From: Gemmatimonadota bacterium | GTDB lineage: Bacteria > JBHIER01 > G020348925 | NCBI GenBank assembly: GCA_020348925.1 | Contig: CP070758.1 | Location: 3,252,402 to 3,316,401 of the forward strand | Reading direction: 5' to 3' | DNA length: 64,000 nucleotides | Shown here: in pieces, positions 48,329 through 57,489 of the stretch | How the letters are laid out: each line of letters starts with the position of its first letter | Position numbering within the stretch: position 1 is the stretch's first letter | Translations under genes and position numbers: made by a program | Notes under the pieces: generated by a model | Told to the model about the DNA's origin: nothing | The model's input: only the letters and a program-made list of their open reading frames with translations | The model's database searches: none

Positions 48329-48372
48329 TGGCACAATATGGTATAGATTGGAATGAATTGGACGTCGATTGG
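48306..48372 (+). promoter_or_regulatory. MraZ operator array: seven phased WWTGG boxes
   Basis: Boxes end at 48310, 48320, 48331, 48341, 48351, 48361 and 48372, so the steps are 10, 11, 10, 10, 10 and 11 bp. The sequences are ATTGG, ATTGG, TATGG, TATGG, ATTGG, ATTGG and ATTGG; a degenerate ATCGG ends at 48382. MraZ in other bacteria binds three or four direct repeats with a TGGG-like core and a 10-bp period upstream of its own gene. This array has the same geometry but more boxes. Confidence 0.8.
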
Positions 48373-48429
48373 AAGACATCGGTATTATGCTTCATTGAAT
48401 CCGGATGGTTTCAAAAGGAAAGACTTGCT

Positions 48430-48828
48430 ATGTTCCATAATCTCTGCGGCCAATATCGTTGTTCAATTGAGAGCGGCAGGTTGAAACTGCCCGCTCCACT
48501 CTGTCGGGCCCTGAAAATAGAATCCAAGCAACAATTTCATATGACGAGAGAGAAGAGTGATAGACTCCATCTCTACTCGCAACAACTTTGGGAAGAGCGG
48601 GTCGATGAATTGATGCGGCTGCGAAAGCAGCACGGGGGGGAGGAGAAATTCAGGGAGATTGTCGACTCATATTGTCCCATCGATGTGGACAAAAACGGGC
48701 GCATGACGATACCCCAGGACATTCGGGAAAGGGCCGGATTGGACAAAAAAGTGGTCGTCGTAGGTATGCTCGATCACATGGAGATCTGGGACTTTGAGAA
48801 ATACGAAAGGAGTTTCCGAAGAATGTAA
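48430..48828 (+). CDS. mraZ: Transcriptional regulator MraZ
   Basis: 132 residues from ATG 48430, where family similarity begins; AAAAGGAAAG lies about 10 nt upstream. The open frame continues upstream to 48307, but that part is the operator. Two SpoVT-AbrB half-domains are present. The second is well conserved (IDVDKNGRMTIPQDIRERAGL at 84-104; GMLDHMEIWD at 112-121). The first is diverged (CSIESGRLKLP at 11-21 where DxKGR is usual). MraZ forms a ring and regulates the dcw operon by binding direct repeats at its own promoter. Confidence 0.92.
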   Translation: MFHNLCGQYRCSIESGRLKLPAPLCRALKIESKQQFHMTREKSDRLHLYSQQLWEERVDELMRLRKQHGGEEKFREIVDSYCPIDVDKNGRMTIPQDIRERAGLDKKVVVVGMLDHMEIWDFEKYERSFRRM

Positions 48829-48840
48829 CTGGTACGGAAT

Positions 48841-48863
48841 AGGCATGGCTCCGTTACATGCCT
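48841..48863 (+). other. Small hairpin between mraZ and rsmH
   Basis: AGGCATG (48841-48847) and CATGCCT (48857-48863) form a perfect 7-bp stem. No T run follows, so it is more likely a stability or attenuation element than a terminator. Confidence 0.3.
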
Positions 48864-48894
48864 CTATCTGAGTGAACCCTTCTGTTTTCGCGAC

Positions 48895-49881
48895 ATGAAT
48901 ACTCTGTACACGTTGCCATCTCTAGGCGAGCCAACATTGAATCCAGGTTCTCGTGAGCCGGAACATATCCCGGTACTCAAAGAGACGGTTGTGAGTTCCC
49001 TTATCACAGACCGTGAAGGGATCTATGTCGATTGCACCGTGGGCGGCGGCGGTCACGCGGAGGCGATTCTGGACCGTTTGGGAGCGTCGGGAACCGTCAT
49101 TGGTCTCGATCTTGACGCTGATGCGGTCGAGGCGACCCGAAAACGACTCGCCCGTTTCAGGCAGAACGTGAGCCTGTTTCAGGCGGACTTTTCTGCCCTT
49201 GGAGAGACTTTGGAGGAGAATGGAATATCTGAGGTGGCCGGAGTTCTCTTCGATTTGGGGCTCTCGTCCCTGCAGCTCGATGCGCCGGACAGGGGGTTCA
49301 GCTACAGCCATGATGGTCCTTTGGATATGCGCCTGAACCGGTCTCAATCGAAAACGGCACGGGATGTCGTAAACTGGTATACGAGGAATGAGTTGACACG
49401 TATTTTTCGGGACTACGGGCAAGAGCGGTACGCCAGCACGATCAGCAGGGCTGTCATCAGAGCGCGCGAGGGAAGGCCCATTGAGAGCACGTCCCATTTG
49501 GCCCATCTTGTACAATGTGCGATTCCAACGAGAGGTCCTCAGGTGAAGACGCTTTCAAGAATTTTCCAGGCCATTCGAATCGAGGTCAACGATGAATTGT
49601 GCCGTCTGAAAAAGGGTCTCTTGAACGCTATAGCTGTTGTGAGGGGTGGGGGGCGCATTGTGACGATTTCATATCATTCTTTGGAGGACAGAATCGTGAA
49701 GTCGATCTTCTCCGAAAAGTCGAAGGGATGTATCTGTCCTCCTGATCTGCCGGTCTGCGCCTGTGATCGGGCGGTGGAGTTGAACGTGCTGACGAGAGGT
49801 GCCCTGCGACCGGATGATGAAGAGGTGCGAAGAAACAATCGGGCCCGAAGCGCCCGCCTGAGGATCGCTGAGAAAATATAA
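48895..49881 (+). CDS. rsmH: 16S rRNA (cytosine1402-N4)-methyltransferase RsmH
   Basis: 328 residues. EHIPVLKETVV precedes the SAM-binding VDCTVGGGGHAEAIL (about 43-57). The family segments FDLGLSSLQLD, GPLDMRLN, FQAIRIEVNDEL and ISYHSLEDRIVK are all present. It methylates N4 of C1402 in the ribosomal decoding centre and is a constant member of dcw clusters. The N-terminus is extended by some 20 residues compared with typical members, so a start a little downstream is possible, though no better ATG with a ribosome-binding site was seen. Confidence 0.96.
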   Translation: MNTLYTLPSLGEPTLNPGSREPEHIPVLKETVVSSLITDREGIYVDCTVGGGGHAEAILDRLGASGTVIGLDLDADAVEATRKRLARFRQNVSLFQADFSALGETLEENGISEVAGVLFDLGLSSLQLDAPDRGFSYSHDGPLDMRLNRSQSKTARDVVNWYTRNELTRIFRDYGQERYASTISRAVIRAREGRPIESTSHLAHLVQCAIPTRGPQVKTLSRIFQAIRIEVNDELCRLKKGLLNAIAVVRGGGRIVTISYHSLEDRIVKSIFSEKSKGCICPPDLPVCACDRAVELNVLTRGALRPDDEEVRRNNRARSARLRIAEKI

Positions 49882-49889
49882 GGGGGAAC

Positions 49890-50297
49890 ATGGTCCGACA
49901 TCACATGGGGCTTGTCAAGCGCCACGCAAAACAGCGCTCTGGCGTTCGGAATGCGGTCCTGTGGAAATATATGGCTATTCTCTTCGCTGTCGTGTTTCTG
50001 ATGGTGTTCTATCTCTGGGAACAGTATCAGGTCATCTCTTTCGATTCCACGATTCATACCTTGAGGGGCGAGATCCAAGAAGTAGACGATGAGAACAGCC
50101 GGCTTTTCGTGCAGGTGGTCTCCTTGTCTAATGGACAGGAGATCACAGCGCGGGCGCGACATGATTTGAAAATGACGTTTCCTGAAAGAGAGCGCGTTCT
50201 TCTCATTGAACGCTCGCCTGCTGATTGGACAAAGATGCATATCGATCTGGGTGCGGATCAAGCGCTTGGTTTCGCTCCCGAAGACTTTTCCGAATGA
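49890..50297 (+). CDS. ftsL: Cell division protein FtsL
   Basis: 135 residues. A basic cytoplasmic tail, one membrane helix at about 23-43 and a heptad-patterned periplasmic coiled coil (about 50-85) give the classic FtsL layout. Sequence similarity in this family is weak, so position between rsmH and ftsI is the main support. It would bridge FtsQ/FtsB and the FtsWI synthase. AAGGGGG precedes the ATG, and its stop overlaps ftsI (ATGA). Confidence 0.85.
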   Translation: MVRHHMGLVKRHAKQRSGVRNAVLWKYMAILFAVVFLMVFYLWEQYQVISFDSTIHTLRGEIQEVDDENSRLFVQVVSLSNGQEITARARHDLKMTFPERERVLLIERSPADWTKMHIDLGADQALGFAPEDFSE

Positions 50298-52093
50298 TGA
50301 TTGAGAAAACACACATCCGACGGTACCGCCTCATTCTCATGGGTGGACTGTTCTTCTGGCTCCTTTTGGTTGGTCGACTGGTCTACATCCAATTGGAGCG
50401 GAGCTCCATTTTTCAGAGCGTCGCCGCGCAGCAGCAGTTGCGCTTCCGGGAGTTGAAGCCGAACCGGGGTACGGTGTACGACCGGCGGTTGACTCCACTC
50501 ACGTTAAATCTTGTGTATGATTCTTTCGGCGTCCGTCCGGACTCCTTAAAGGACCGAAGCCGCGCCGCCTCTCTTCTCTCACCCCTCTTGGGAAAGAGTC
50601 GGAAATGTGTGTCGGAGGTTCTGAACAAGTCCGGCGATTTTATCTGGCTGGCCAAAAAAGTTGAGCCCTCAGTCGGCGAACAAATCAGATCCCTGAACAT
50701 ACCCGGAATTTGTCCTCAAAGAGATGTCTTGCGATACTATCCCTTTGGAAAGCTCGCCGGCCAGGTGATCGGCTTCACCAACACAACGAATTGCGGCATC
50801 GAGGGGATCGAGATGGATATGAATTCCGCGCTGACGGGGACACCTGGGAAATGCATCATATTGATGGATGCCAATTGCCGACGGTATTCCGACGTGACGC
50901 TTCCCTATGATCCGCCGCAGGACGGGTGTGATATCGTCTTGACTCTGGACGCCCGCTGTCAATCGATCGTCGAGGAAGAACTCCTGGCCACTGTGGACCA
51001 ATACGGGGCCAGAGGGGCCATGGGTGTCGTCATAATCCCCCGGACCGGTGAGATCCTTGCCATGGCCAATATCCCGGAGTTTGATCCCAATCATGTCAAT
51101 CGTTACAACAAGGCCCAACGAAAGAATCGGGTTGTCACGGACCTGTTCGAACCCGGCAGTATCTTCAAAGTGGTCACTGCGGCTGCGGCCCTGCAGGAGG
51201 GGATCGTCCAGCCCGAGGATTCGATCTATGCGGAGAACGGCTCTTTCCTCTATGCGGGAACGGTTCTCCACGACTGGAAGAAATTCGGTTGGGTCACCTT
51301 TCGTGAGGCCATTGAACACTCTGTGAACATAGCTGTGGCGAAGATTGCCTTGAAGCTCGGACCCACGACCTTTTACACGTACGCGACCAATTTTGGATTC
51401 GGTTGTAAAACAGGGGTTCAGTTTCCGGGGGAGGTCAACGGTGTGCTGAGGGATCAAACACAATGGTCGGGGCGATCCTTGATAACCATGGCGCTGGGGC
51501 AAGAGGTCTCCGTGACGGCTCTCCAGATGGCGTGTGCGTACGGCGCAGTGGCCAATGGTGGCTGCCTCATGCAACCGCAGATTGTGAAAAGAGTGGTCGA
51601 CCACAATGGCGATGTGATCAGAGAGATGAATGTGAAACAGATTCGAAGGGTGCTCAGACCGGAGATTGCGGAACTGGTGACCCAGTTTTTAAAGGGGGTG
51701 GTGGATCGCGGCACCGGGGTGAAGGCTCAGGTGGATCACATCACCGTCGCCGGGAAGACCGCCACAGCCCAAAAGGCCGACCGCGAGGGGTACAGGGAAG
51801 GCAAGTATATGGCCTGCTTTGTTGGATTCCTGCCGGCCGAAGACCCTCAGCTTGTGGGAGTTGTCGTCATCGATGAACCTCAACAAATCTATTGGGGCGG
51901 GGAGGTCGCGGCGCCCACCTTCGGGCGGATTATGAAGCGAATCGTCCACCTCCCTGACGGCCCTGTCGAGAATTTTCTGTTGGCCCAGGTCGAGAGATTG
52001 ACCGACGACATGCTCGTCTCAATTCATCGGGAAGCGGGGCTTGCCTCACAGGGAAGAGGGGAGCTGTTGTCCCAGGTTCTCACAGATGAATGA
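50294..52093 (+). CDS. ftsI: Division-specific transpeptidase (class B PBP, FtsI/PBP3)
   Basis: 599 residues from ATG 50294. One membrane helix at about 11-30, then the N-terminal dimerisation domain (RGTVYDRRLTPL at 58-69) and the transpeptidase domain. Catalytic Ser289 and Lys292 are in PGSIFK and the SxN motif is SVN 343-345. The third motif reads KTA (488-490, AGKTATAQ) instead of the usual KTG. It crosslinks septal peptidoglycan together with FtsW. There is no PASTA domain. Confidence 0.95.
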   Translation: MMIEKTHIRRYRLILMGGLFFWLLLVGRLVYIQLERSSIFQSVAAQQQLRFRELKPNRGTVYDRRLTPLTLNLVYDSFGVRPDSLKDRSRAASLLSPLLGKSRKCVSEVLNKSGDFIWLAKKVEPSVGEQIRSLNIPGICPQRDVLRYYPFGKLAGQVIGFTNTTNCGIEGIEMDMNSALTGTPGKCIILMDANCRRYSDVTLPYDPPQDGCDIVLTLDARCQSIVEEELLATVDQYGARGAMGVVIIPRTGEILAMANIPEFDPNHVNRYNKAQRKNRVVTDLFEPGSIFKVVTAAAALQEGIVQPEDSIYAENGSFLYAGTVLHDWKKFGWVTFREAIEHSVNIAVAKIALKLGPTTFYTYATNFGFGCKTGVQFPGEVNGVLRDQTQWSGRSLITMALGQEVSVTALQMACAYGAVANGGCLMQPQIVKRVVDHNGDVIREMNVKQIRRVLRPEIAELVTQFLKGVVDRGTGVKAQVDHITVAGKTATAQKADREGYREGKYMACFVGFLPAEDPQLVGVVVIDEPQQIYWGGEVAAPTFGRIMKRIVHLPDGPVENFLLAQVERLTDDMLVSIHREAGLASQGRGELLSQVLTDE

Positions 52094-52103
52094 GAAGGAT
52101 GCG

Positions 52104-53576
52104 ATGGTTTCAAACCTGAAACAGATACTCTCAGTTCTTCCGGATGCCGACGTTATCGGTGAGTCCGATATCGGGTTCCGAAAAATTGCCTATGATTCCC
52201 GTGCGGTCGAGCCCGGTGATCTGTTCGTCGCGTTGAAGGGGATCGGTCAGGATGGCCATGCATTCATCCCCCAAGCCGTGCAGCAGGGAGCTGTGGCCGT
52301 GGTGGTGGAGGAGGCGTATCGAGCGCATGGGGTCGTTCAGGTGAAGGTTCCAAATACACGACGGGCCTTAGCGCTGTTGGCGGCGGAATACTACGGAGCC
52401 CCGGCCCAAGAGCTGAGTTTGATCGGAATAACCGGAACGAACGGAAAAACGACCATCTCGCGCCTGGTGAAGAGTATTTTGGAGGCTGCCGGTCACAAGG
52501 TCGGCCTTATCGGTACGATCGAATATTGGATGGGCGATGAACGGCTGCCGGCAGGTTTGACGACGCCGGAATCCCTGGATCTCCACGGTCTGTTCAAAAA
52601 AATGATCGCCAATGGCATCGGTTCTGTGGTCCTGGAAGTCTCGTCCCATTCCTTGAGCTTGGACCGTGTCTTCGGACTAAATTTTGACGTGGGCGTCTTC
52701 AGCAACCTGTCCAGGGATCATCTCGATTTTCACAAGACCCTCGATGAGTACGAGCGGGCCAAGAGTATGCTCTTCCAATCCCTCGATTGGGCCAGAGCCA
52801 AGGCAGTCATTAACCGCGACGATCCTTCCGGGCGTCATATGATGGAGGTTTCCAAGGCACCTGTCCTCTCCTACGGTTTTGATAGAGAGAGTTCCGTCTG
52901 GGCGAACGGCTTCTCTCTGACAGCGCAGGCGTCCCATTTCACCGTTCATGCCCCTGACTGCGAGTTTGCGGTCGATTTCAGGCTTCTGGGAAGGTTCAAC
53001 GTTTACAACGCCCTGGCGTCGGTTGGGGTCGGGTATGCCTTGGACATAGAACCATCAGTGATCAAAGAAGGATTGGAGCGCATCGGTACGGTTGAAGGGC
53101 GTTTTGAGCGGATCGACCGAGGTCAGCCGTTTACGGTCATCATCGATTACTCGCATACCCCGGATGCACTGGAGCACTGTCTCACCGCTGCCCGAGAGTT
53201 GAGCCGGGGCGAGGTGATCGTAGTCTTCGGGTGCGGGGGGGATCGTGATAGCGGGAAGCGTTCGCTCATGGGGGAGGTGGCCAGCCGACTGGCCGATCGT
53301 ATTATTATCACTTCGGACAATCCGAGAAGTGAGGATCCGGAACTGATTTTGCGCGACATTGAGGAGGGTTTCCCCCCTCACAGCGCTTACGAAAAAATTG
53401 CGGATCGGCGGCAGGCCATTGAAAAAGCCCTGGGGTTGGCCCGGCAGGGTGACTGCGTCGTTATTGCCGGCAAGGGGCACGAAGCGTATCAGATTATTGG
53501 CAGGGACAGGATACCGTTCAGTGATCGAGCCGAAGTTGAACGGATTTTGAGAACATACCGCGAGACGGTTTCATGA
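52104..53576 (+). CDS. murE: UDP-MurNAc-tripeptide synthetase MurE (meso-DAP type)
   Basis: 490 residues from ATG 52104, with GAGAAGGA upstream; an ATG at 52086 overlaps ftsI. The ATP-binding GTNGKTT is at 111-117. The third domain carries DNPR (405-408, in SDNPRSEDP), the motif that selects meso-diaminopimelate. It adds the third peptide residue to UDP-MurNAc-L-Ala-D-Glu in the cytoplasm. The wall is therefore predicted to be DAP-type, as in most Gram-negatives. It is coupled to murF by an ATGA overlap. Confidence 0.96.
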   Translation: MVSNLKQILSVLPDADVIGESDIGFRKIAYDSRAVEPGDLFVALKGIGQDGHAFIPQAVQQGAVAVVVEEAYRAHGVVQVKVPNTRRALALLAAEYYGAPAQELSLIGITGTNGKTTISRLVKSILEAAGHKVGLIGTIEYWMGDERLPAGLTTPESLDLHGLFKKMIANGIGSVVLEVSSHSLSLDRVFGLNFDVGVFSNLSRDHLDFHKTLDEYERAKSMLFQSLDWARAKAVINRDDPSGRHMMEVSKAPVLSYGFDRESSVWANGFSLTAQASHFTVHAPDCEFAVDFRLLGRFNVYNALASVGVGYALDIEPSVIKEGLERIGTVEGRFERIDRGQPFTVIIDYSHTPDALEHCLTAARELSRGEVIVVFGCGGDRDSGKRSLMGEVASRLADRIIITSDNPRSEDPELILRDIEEGFPPHSAYEKIADRRQAIEKALGLARQGDCVVIAGKGHEAYQIIGRDRIPFSDRAEVERILRTYRETVS

Positions 53577-55009
53577 TGGAACACCTGACGATCGGTGATG
53601 TGGTCAAGGCCACGGCCGGGACGCTTCGGGGCGAGGACCTGAAGAGGGCGGGCAAGGTCCGTCCGACGGGGGTGAGCATCGATTCCCGGACGGTGAACAA
53701 TGGAGATCTTTTTTTCGCTCTTCAGGGTGAACGGTACGACGGCCATGACTTCACCGAGGAAGCTTGGCACAAGGGGGCCGTCGCAGCGGTTGTTTCTGAA
53801 GATTGGGCCAAGGCCAAGTGTGGGGAGCCAACTCGCGGAGGAAGGTCCATCGTCGTGAAGGATACGCTCGAGGCGTTTGGTGCGTGCGCCCGATACTATC
53901 GCTCCCGATTTTCACTTCCCGTGGTCGCTGTCACGGGGACGAACGGCAAGACGACGACGAAAGATATGGTGGCTGCTGTTCTGTCAACGCACGGCGTGTG
54001 TCTGAAAACCGAGGGCAACTTGAACAACCACATCGGACTTCCCCTGACGCTTTTTCGCCTCAGATCCGCGCAGAATTTTGCCGTGGTGGAATTGGGCATG
54101 CGGAGCTCCGGGGAGATTGAACGGTTGGCAACGATTTGCGATCCTCAGATCGGTGTTATTACCAACGTGGGTCCGGCACACATCCAATTCTTTCCCAGTG
54201 TGGAGGAGATTGCGCGGGCCAAGGCCGAACTCCTGGATTGTCTCGGCCCCTCGGGAACGGCCGTCCTCAATGCGGATGACGAACTCGTGATGGGACAGCG
54301 TCGGCGCATGAGGGGTCGGATCGTGACCTTCGGTCTCAAAGGAGAGGCGGATGTCCGCGGGACGGGCGTCCGCATAACGGCCTCCGGGGGGATCGCCTTT
54401 GAAACGGATGACGGTCTGGATATTGCCCTGCACACGCCCGGGCGGTCGATGGTGTATAACGCGCTGGCGGCCATTGCCGTCGGGCGGGAGTTCGGTATTC
54501 CGAGGGAGCGCATGAGGGCTGCTCTCGGGGAATTTCAAGCGCAGCCAATGAGAATGGAAATGCGCGCGATGAATGGCCTTCGAATTATCAACGATGCGTA
54601 CAACGCCAATCCGGTCTCGATGCGAGGCGCGGTGCAAACACTGATGGACATACCCTGCAGCGGGAAAAGAATCGCCGTTTTAGGGGATATGCTTGAACTT
54701 GGCGATTGGGCCAGGCAAGCCCATCAGGACATTGGGAAGGTCGTCGGCGAATCCGGTGTCGATTACCTTTTCGCCCTGGGGGACCTCGCGCACTTCGTCG
54801 CGCAAGAGGCAGTCGCAGCGGGGATGGCTCAGGAGCGGGTCCAACGGTGTGAGAACAGAGATGAGGTTGTTGACAGACTCAGAGAGATCGGACGCAGCGG
54901 TGACCTCATATTGGTCAAGGGATCGCGGAAGATGGGCCTGGAGGAGATCGTTGAGGGACTCCTGCGGGGGAGCTCAGAGGTTGCACAGACATCGGCGGAG
55001 ACAGGCTAA
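53573..55009 (+). CDS. murF: UDP-MurNAc-tripeptide:D-Ala-D-Ala ligase MurF
   Basis: 478 residues. The N-terminal Mur ligase domain has SIDSRTVNNGDLFFAL. The ATP loop is TGTNGKTTTKDM (about 121-132). ELGMRSSGEIERLA and NDAYNANPVSMRGA are MurF signatures. It joins D-Ala-D-Ala to the tripeptide precursor. The D-Ala-D-Ala ligase gene (ddl), often in this cluster, is absent from the window. The start overlaps the murE stop. Confidence 0.96.
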   Translation: MMEHLTIGDVVKATAGTLRGEDLKRAGKVRPTGVSIDSRTVNNGDLFFALQGERYDGHDFTEEAWHKGAVAAVVSEDWAKAKCGEPTRGGRSIVVKDTLEAFGACARYYRSRFSLPVVAVTGTNGKTTTKDMVAAVLSTHGVCLKTEGNLNNHIGLPLTLFRLRSAQNFAVVELGMRSSGEIERLATICDPQIGVITNVGPAHIQFFPSVEEIARAKAELLDCLGPSGTAVLNADDELVMGQRRRMRGRIVTFGLKGEADVRGTGVRITASGGIAFETDDGLDIALHTPGRSMVYNALAAIAVGREFGIPRERMRAALGEFQAQPMRMEMRAMNGLRIINDAYNANPVSMRGAVQTLMDIPCSGKRIAVLGDMLELGDWARQAHQDIGKVVGESGVDYLFALGDLAHFVAQEAVAAGMAQERVQRCENRDEVVDRLREIGRSGDLILVKGSRKMGLEEIVEGLLRGSSEVAQTSAETG

Positions 55010-55011
55010 CC

Positions 55012-56097
55012 ATGTTCTATCACCTGTTATATCCTTTAAAAGAATTTATGAGCGGTTTCAATCTGTTCCAGTATATAACCTTTCGGGCAGCATACGCCGC
55101 CGTCACCGCGCTTCTCATGAGCTTCTTTTTGGGTCCGTACGTCATCAAAAGACTGAAAAGGACCCAGGTGATCGAGAAGATCAGTCAGTACGCGCCAAAG
55201 ACCCATCAGAGAAAAACGGGCACTCCGACCATGGGGGGTATTCTCATTCTTATCTCCGTCTTGGTCCCGACGCTGTTGTGGGCGAAACTCACGAATCCGT
55301 ATACGTGGCTGATCGTTTTTGTGACCGCCTGGATGGGAATTCTGGGTTTCATTGACGACTATCTCAAAGTCGTGAAGGGATTTTCGAAGGGTCTGGTGTT
55401 TAAGTATAAAATATCAGGGCAGATTGTACTGGGTATCATAGTCGGCCTTCTTCTGTACCTCTTTCCCCTGGCACCGGAGGCGGCGACCCAGACGAGCGTC
55501 CCCTTTCTGAAGGATTATCGAATCGATTTCTTTTGGCTGTATGTTCCCTTTGTCGTCCTCGTCATTACGGGGGCATCCAATGCCGTCAATCTGTCTGACG
55601 GACTCGATGGGTTGGCCGTAGGACTCGTGGCTGTGTCGGCCGCAGCCCTGGCCGGCATGTGCTACGTCACGGGTCACATGAAGTTTAGTGGGTATCTGAA
55701 TATCATGTACTTGCCGGGGAGCGGTGAATTGACCGTCTTCTGCGCTGCGCTCCTGGGCGCCTGTCTCGGTTTTTTATGGTTCAACACGTATCCGGCCGAG
55801 GTGTTCATGGGCGATACCGGAGCCTTGGCCCTGGGCGGAGCTTTGGGGATGCTGGCCATCCTGGTGAAAAAGGAGTTGCTCCTGATCATAGTGGGGGGGG
55901 TTTTCGTGGCAGAAGCCCTGTCCGTTATTCTCCAGGTGGCGTACTTCAAATGGAGGGGAAAGCGGATCTTTCGTATGTCTCCCCTGCATCATCATTTTGA
56001 GCTGAAGGGGTGGAAAGAGCCGAAAGTGGTGGTGCGATTCTGGATTACGGCAGTCCTTCTGGCTCTTTTAACGTTGAGCACCTTTAAGATACGGTAG
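55012..56097 (+). CDS. mraY: Phospho-MurNAc-pentapeptide transferase MraY
   Basis: 361 residues with about ten membrane helices. Diagnostic segments are APKTHQRKTGTPTMGG (about 62-77), FIDDYLKV with the catalytic-region Asp pair (about 117-124), NLSDGLDGLA, FMGDTGALALGG and SPLHHHFELKGW. It transfers phospho-MurNAc-pentapeptide to undecaprenyl phosphate, forming lipid I on the inner face of the membrane. The ATG follows the murF stop by 2 bp. Confidence 0.98.
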   Translation: MFYHLLYPLKEFMSGFNLFQYITFRAAYAAVTALLMSFFLGPYVIKRLKRTQVIEKISQYAPKTHQRKTGTPTMGGILILISVLVPTLLWAKLTNPYTWLIVFVTAWMGILGFIDDYLKVVKGFSKGLVFKYKISGQIVLGIIVGLLLYLFPLAPEAATQTSVPFLKDYRIDFFWLYVPFVVLVITGASNAVNLSDGLDGLAVGLVAVSAAALAGMCYVTGHMKFSGYLNIMYLPGSGELTVFCAALLGACLGFLWFNTYPAEVFMGDTGALALGGALGMLAILVKKELLLIIVGGVFVAEALSVILQVAYFKWRGKRIFRMSPLHHHFELKGWKEPKVVVRFWITAVLLALLTLSTFKIR

Positions 56098-57489
56098 GTG
56101 CGGAGCAAGAGTGTGTCTCTGGGCAATGTGCGAAAAAAAAAGTGTGTCGTTCTTGGTTTGGCCAGCAGCGGTGTGGCCGTGGCTTCACTGCTCGCACGGA
56201 AAGGAGCAGAGGTGGTGGGAAGCGACGTGCTGACAAAGGAGCAGTTGCCGGAGACGGCGGAAAAGCTGGAACGTCAGGGCGTTCACATCGAATGGGGCGG
56301 GCATCCTGATACTCTTCTGGAGGGTGCGGAGTATGTCGTGATCAGTCCGGGTGTTCCCCAAAATGTTCCGGTTGTACAACGGGCGCATGAGAGGGGAATT
56401 CCTGTCGTTGGAGAGATTGAGGTTGCCTCCTGGTTCTGTCGCGCCCCCATCATTGCCGTGACGGGTTCAAACGGGAAGACGACGACGACCGCGCTCCTGG
56501 GAGAGCTCTTCACCGGGGACGGCTGGGTTGTGACCGTAGCAGGAAATATCGGATCGCCCTTTTCAGACAGTGCCGACAGCATTCCGCCCGAGGGGATCGC
56601 CGTTGTGGAAGTGAGCAGTTTTCAATTGGAGACGATCGTTGCCTTTCGGCCCGAGGTGAGCGTTCTGCTCAATCTCTCGCCGGATCATCTTGACCGGTAC
56701 GCCGGCTACGAGGCGTACGTTGCGGCCAAAGCGCGGATCTTTGAAAATCAGGATGAGAGGGATGTGGCTGTCTTGAATGCCGACGATTCAGGGGTTATGG
56801 GACTGGCCGGGCAGATCTCGGCCAAAATCGTTCCCTTCAGCATTGCGCGAGATCTCGAGGAGGGGGTGTTCGTCTCAGGAGGGGTTCTCACGGCTCGCCT
56901 CTCAGGGCAGGAGGAACAGATGTGTTCGGTGGAGGAGATTCGGGTCCCCGGACCCCACAATCTTTCAAACGTTGCAGCGGCCCTGGCTGTTTCTAAGACG
57001 AAAGGTCTCGGGACCTCCAAACTTCGAAAAGTACTGCGGACCTTTGCAGGTGTTGAGCATCGGCTCGAATGGGTGGCCGATGTCGGAGGAATAGCGTTTA
57101 TCAATGATTCGAAGGCGACCAACGTCGTCTCCGTTCAGTGTGCCTTGCAGAGCTTTCAAACACCCATCATCCTGATTGCCGGTGGTCGGGAGAAAGGGAC
57201 CGATTTCGGTCCACTCCGTCGGTCTGTGGCTGAAAAGGTGAAACTCTTGATCCTCATGGGAGAAGCGGCCCCGAAATTGAGGCATGCCCTAAGTGGTGTC
57301 GTTGAGACGGTTGAAGCGGGATCGATGGAGGAGGCCGTGGACAAGGCTTTTCAGTCGGCGCGGGAGGGCGACACCGTCCTGCTCTCACCGGCCTGCGCCA
57401 GCTTCGATATGTACCACAATTATGAGGAGCGCGGGGCTCGCTTCAAGGACGCCGTGCGCCGCATACGTGACCGAGAGCATCATGGTTGA
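56098..57489 (+). CDS. murD: UDP-MurNAc-L-alanine:D-glutamate ligase MurD
   Basis: 463 residues with a GTG start directly after the mraY stop; GTG at 56113 or 56128 are alternatives because the ribosome-binding site is weak. CVVLGLASSGVAVA opens domain 1, TGSNGKTTTTALLGE is the ATP loop (about 121-135), and NDSKATNVVSV plus SPACASFDMYHNYEERG are MurD motifs. It adds D-Glu to UDP-MurNAc-L-Ala. A run of nine A residues near codon 12 is a possible slippage site. Confidence 0.96.
   Translation: MRSKSVSLGNVRKKKCVVLGLASSGVAVASLLARKGAEVVGSDVLTKEQLPETAEKLERQGVHIEWGGHPDTLLEGAEYVVISPGVPQNVPVVQRAHERGIPVVGEIEVASWFCRAPIIAVTGSNGKTTTTALLGELFTGDGWVVTVAGNIGSPFSDSADSIPPEGIAVVEVSSFQLETIVAFRPEVSVLLNLSPDHLDRYAGYEAYVAAKARIFENQDERDVAVLNADDSGVMGLAGQISAKIVPFSIARDLEEGVFVSGGVLTARLSGQEEQMCSVEEIRVPGPHNLSNVAAALAVSKTKGLGTSKLRKVLRTFAGVEHRLEWVADVGGIAFINDSKATNVVSVQCALQSFQTPIILIAGGREKGTDFGPLRRSVAEKVKLLILMGEAAPKLRHALSGVVETVEAGSMEEAVDKAFQSAREGDTVLLSPACASFDMYHNYEERGARFKDAVRRIRDREHHG

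Noticed and set aside
48307-48429. 41-residue N-terminal extension of MraZ
   Set aside because: The frame is open, but this DNA is the phased box array. MraZ similarity starts at ATG 48430, which has a ribosome-binding site.
57293-57481. 63-residue extension of FtsW
   Set aside because: It reads through the conserved C-terminus of murD in another frame. ATG 57482 gives the normal FtsW N-terminus.
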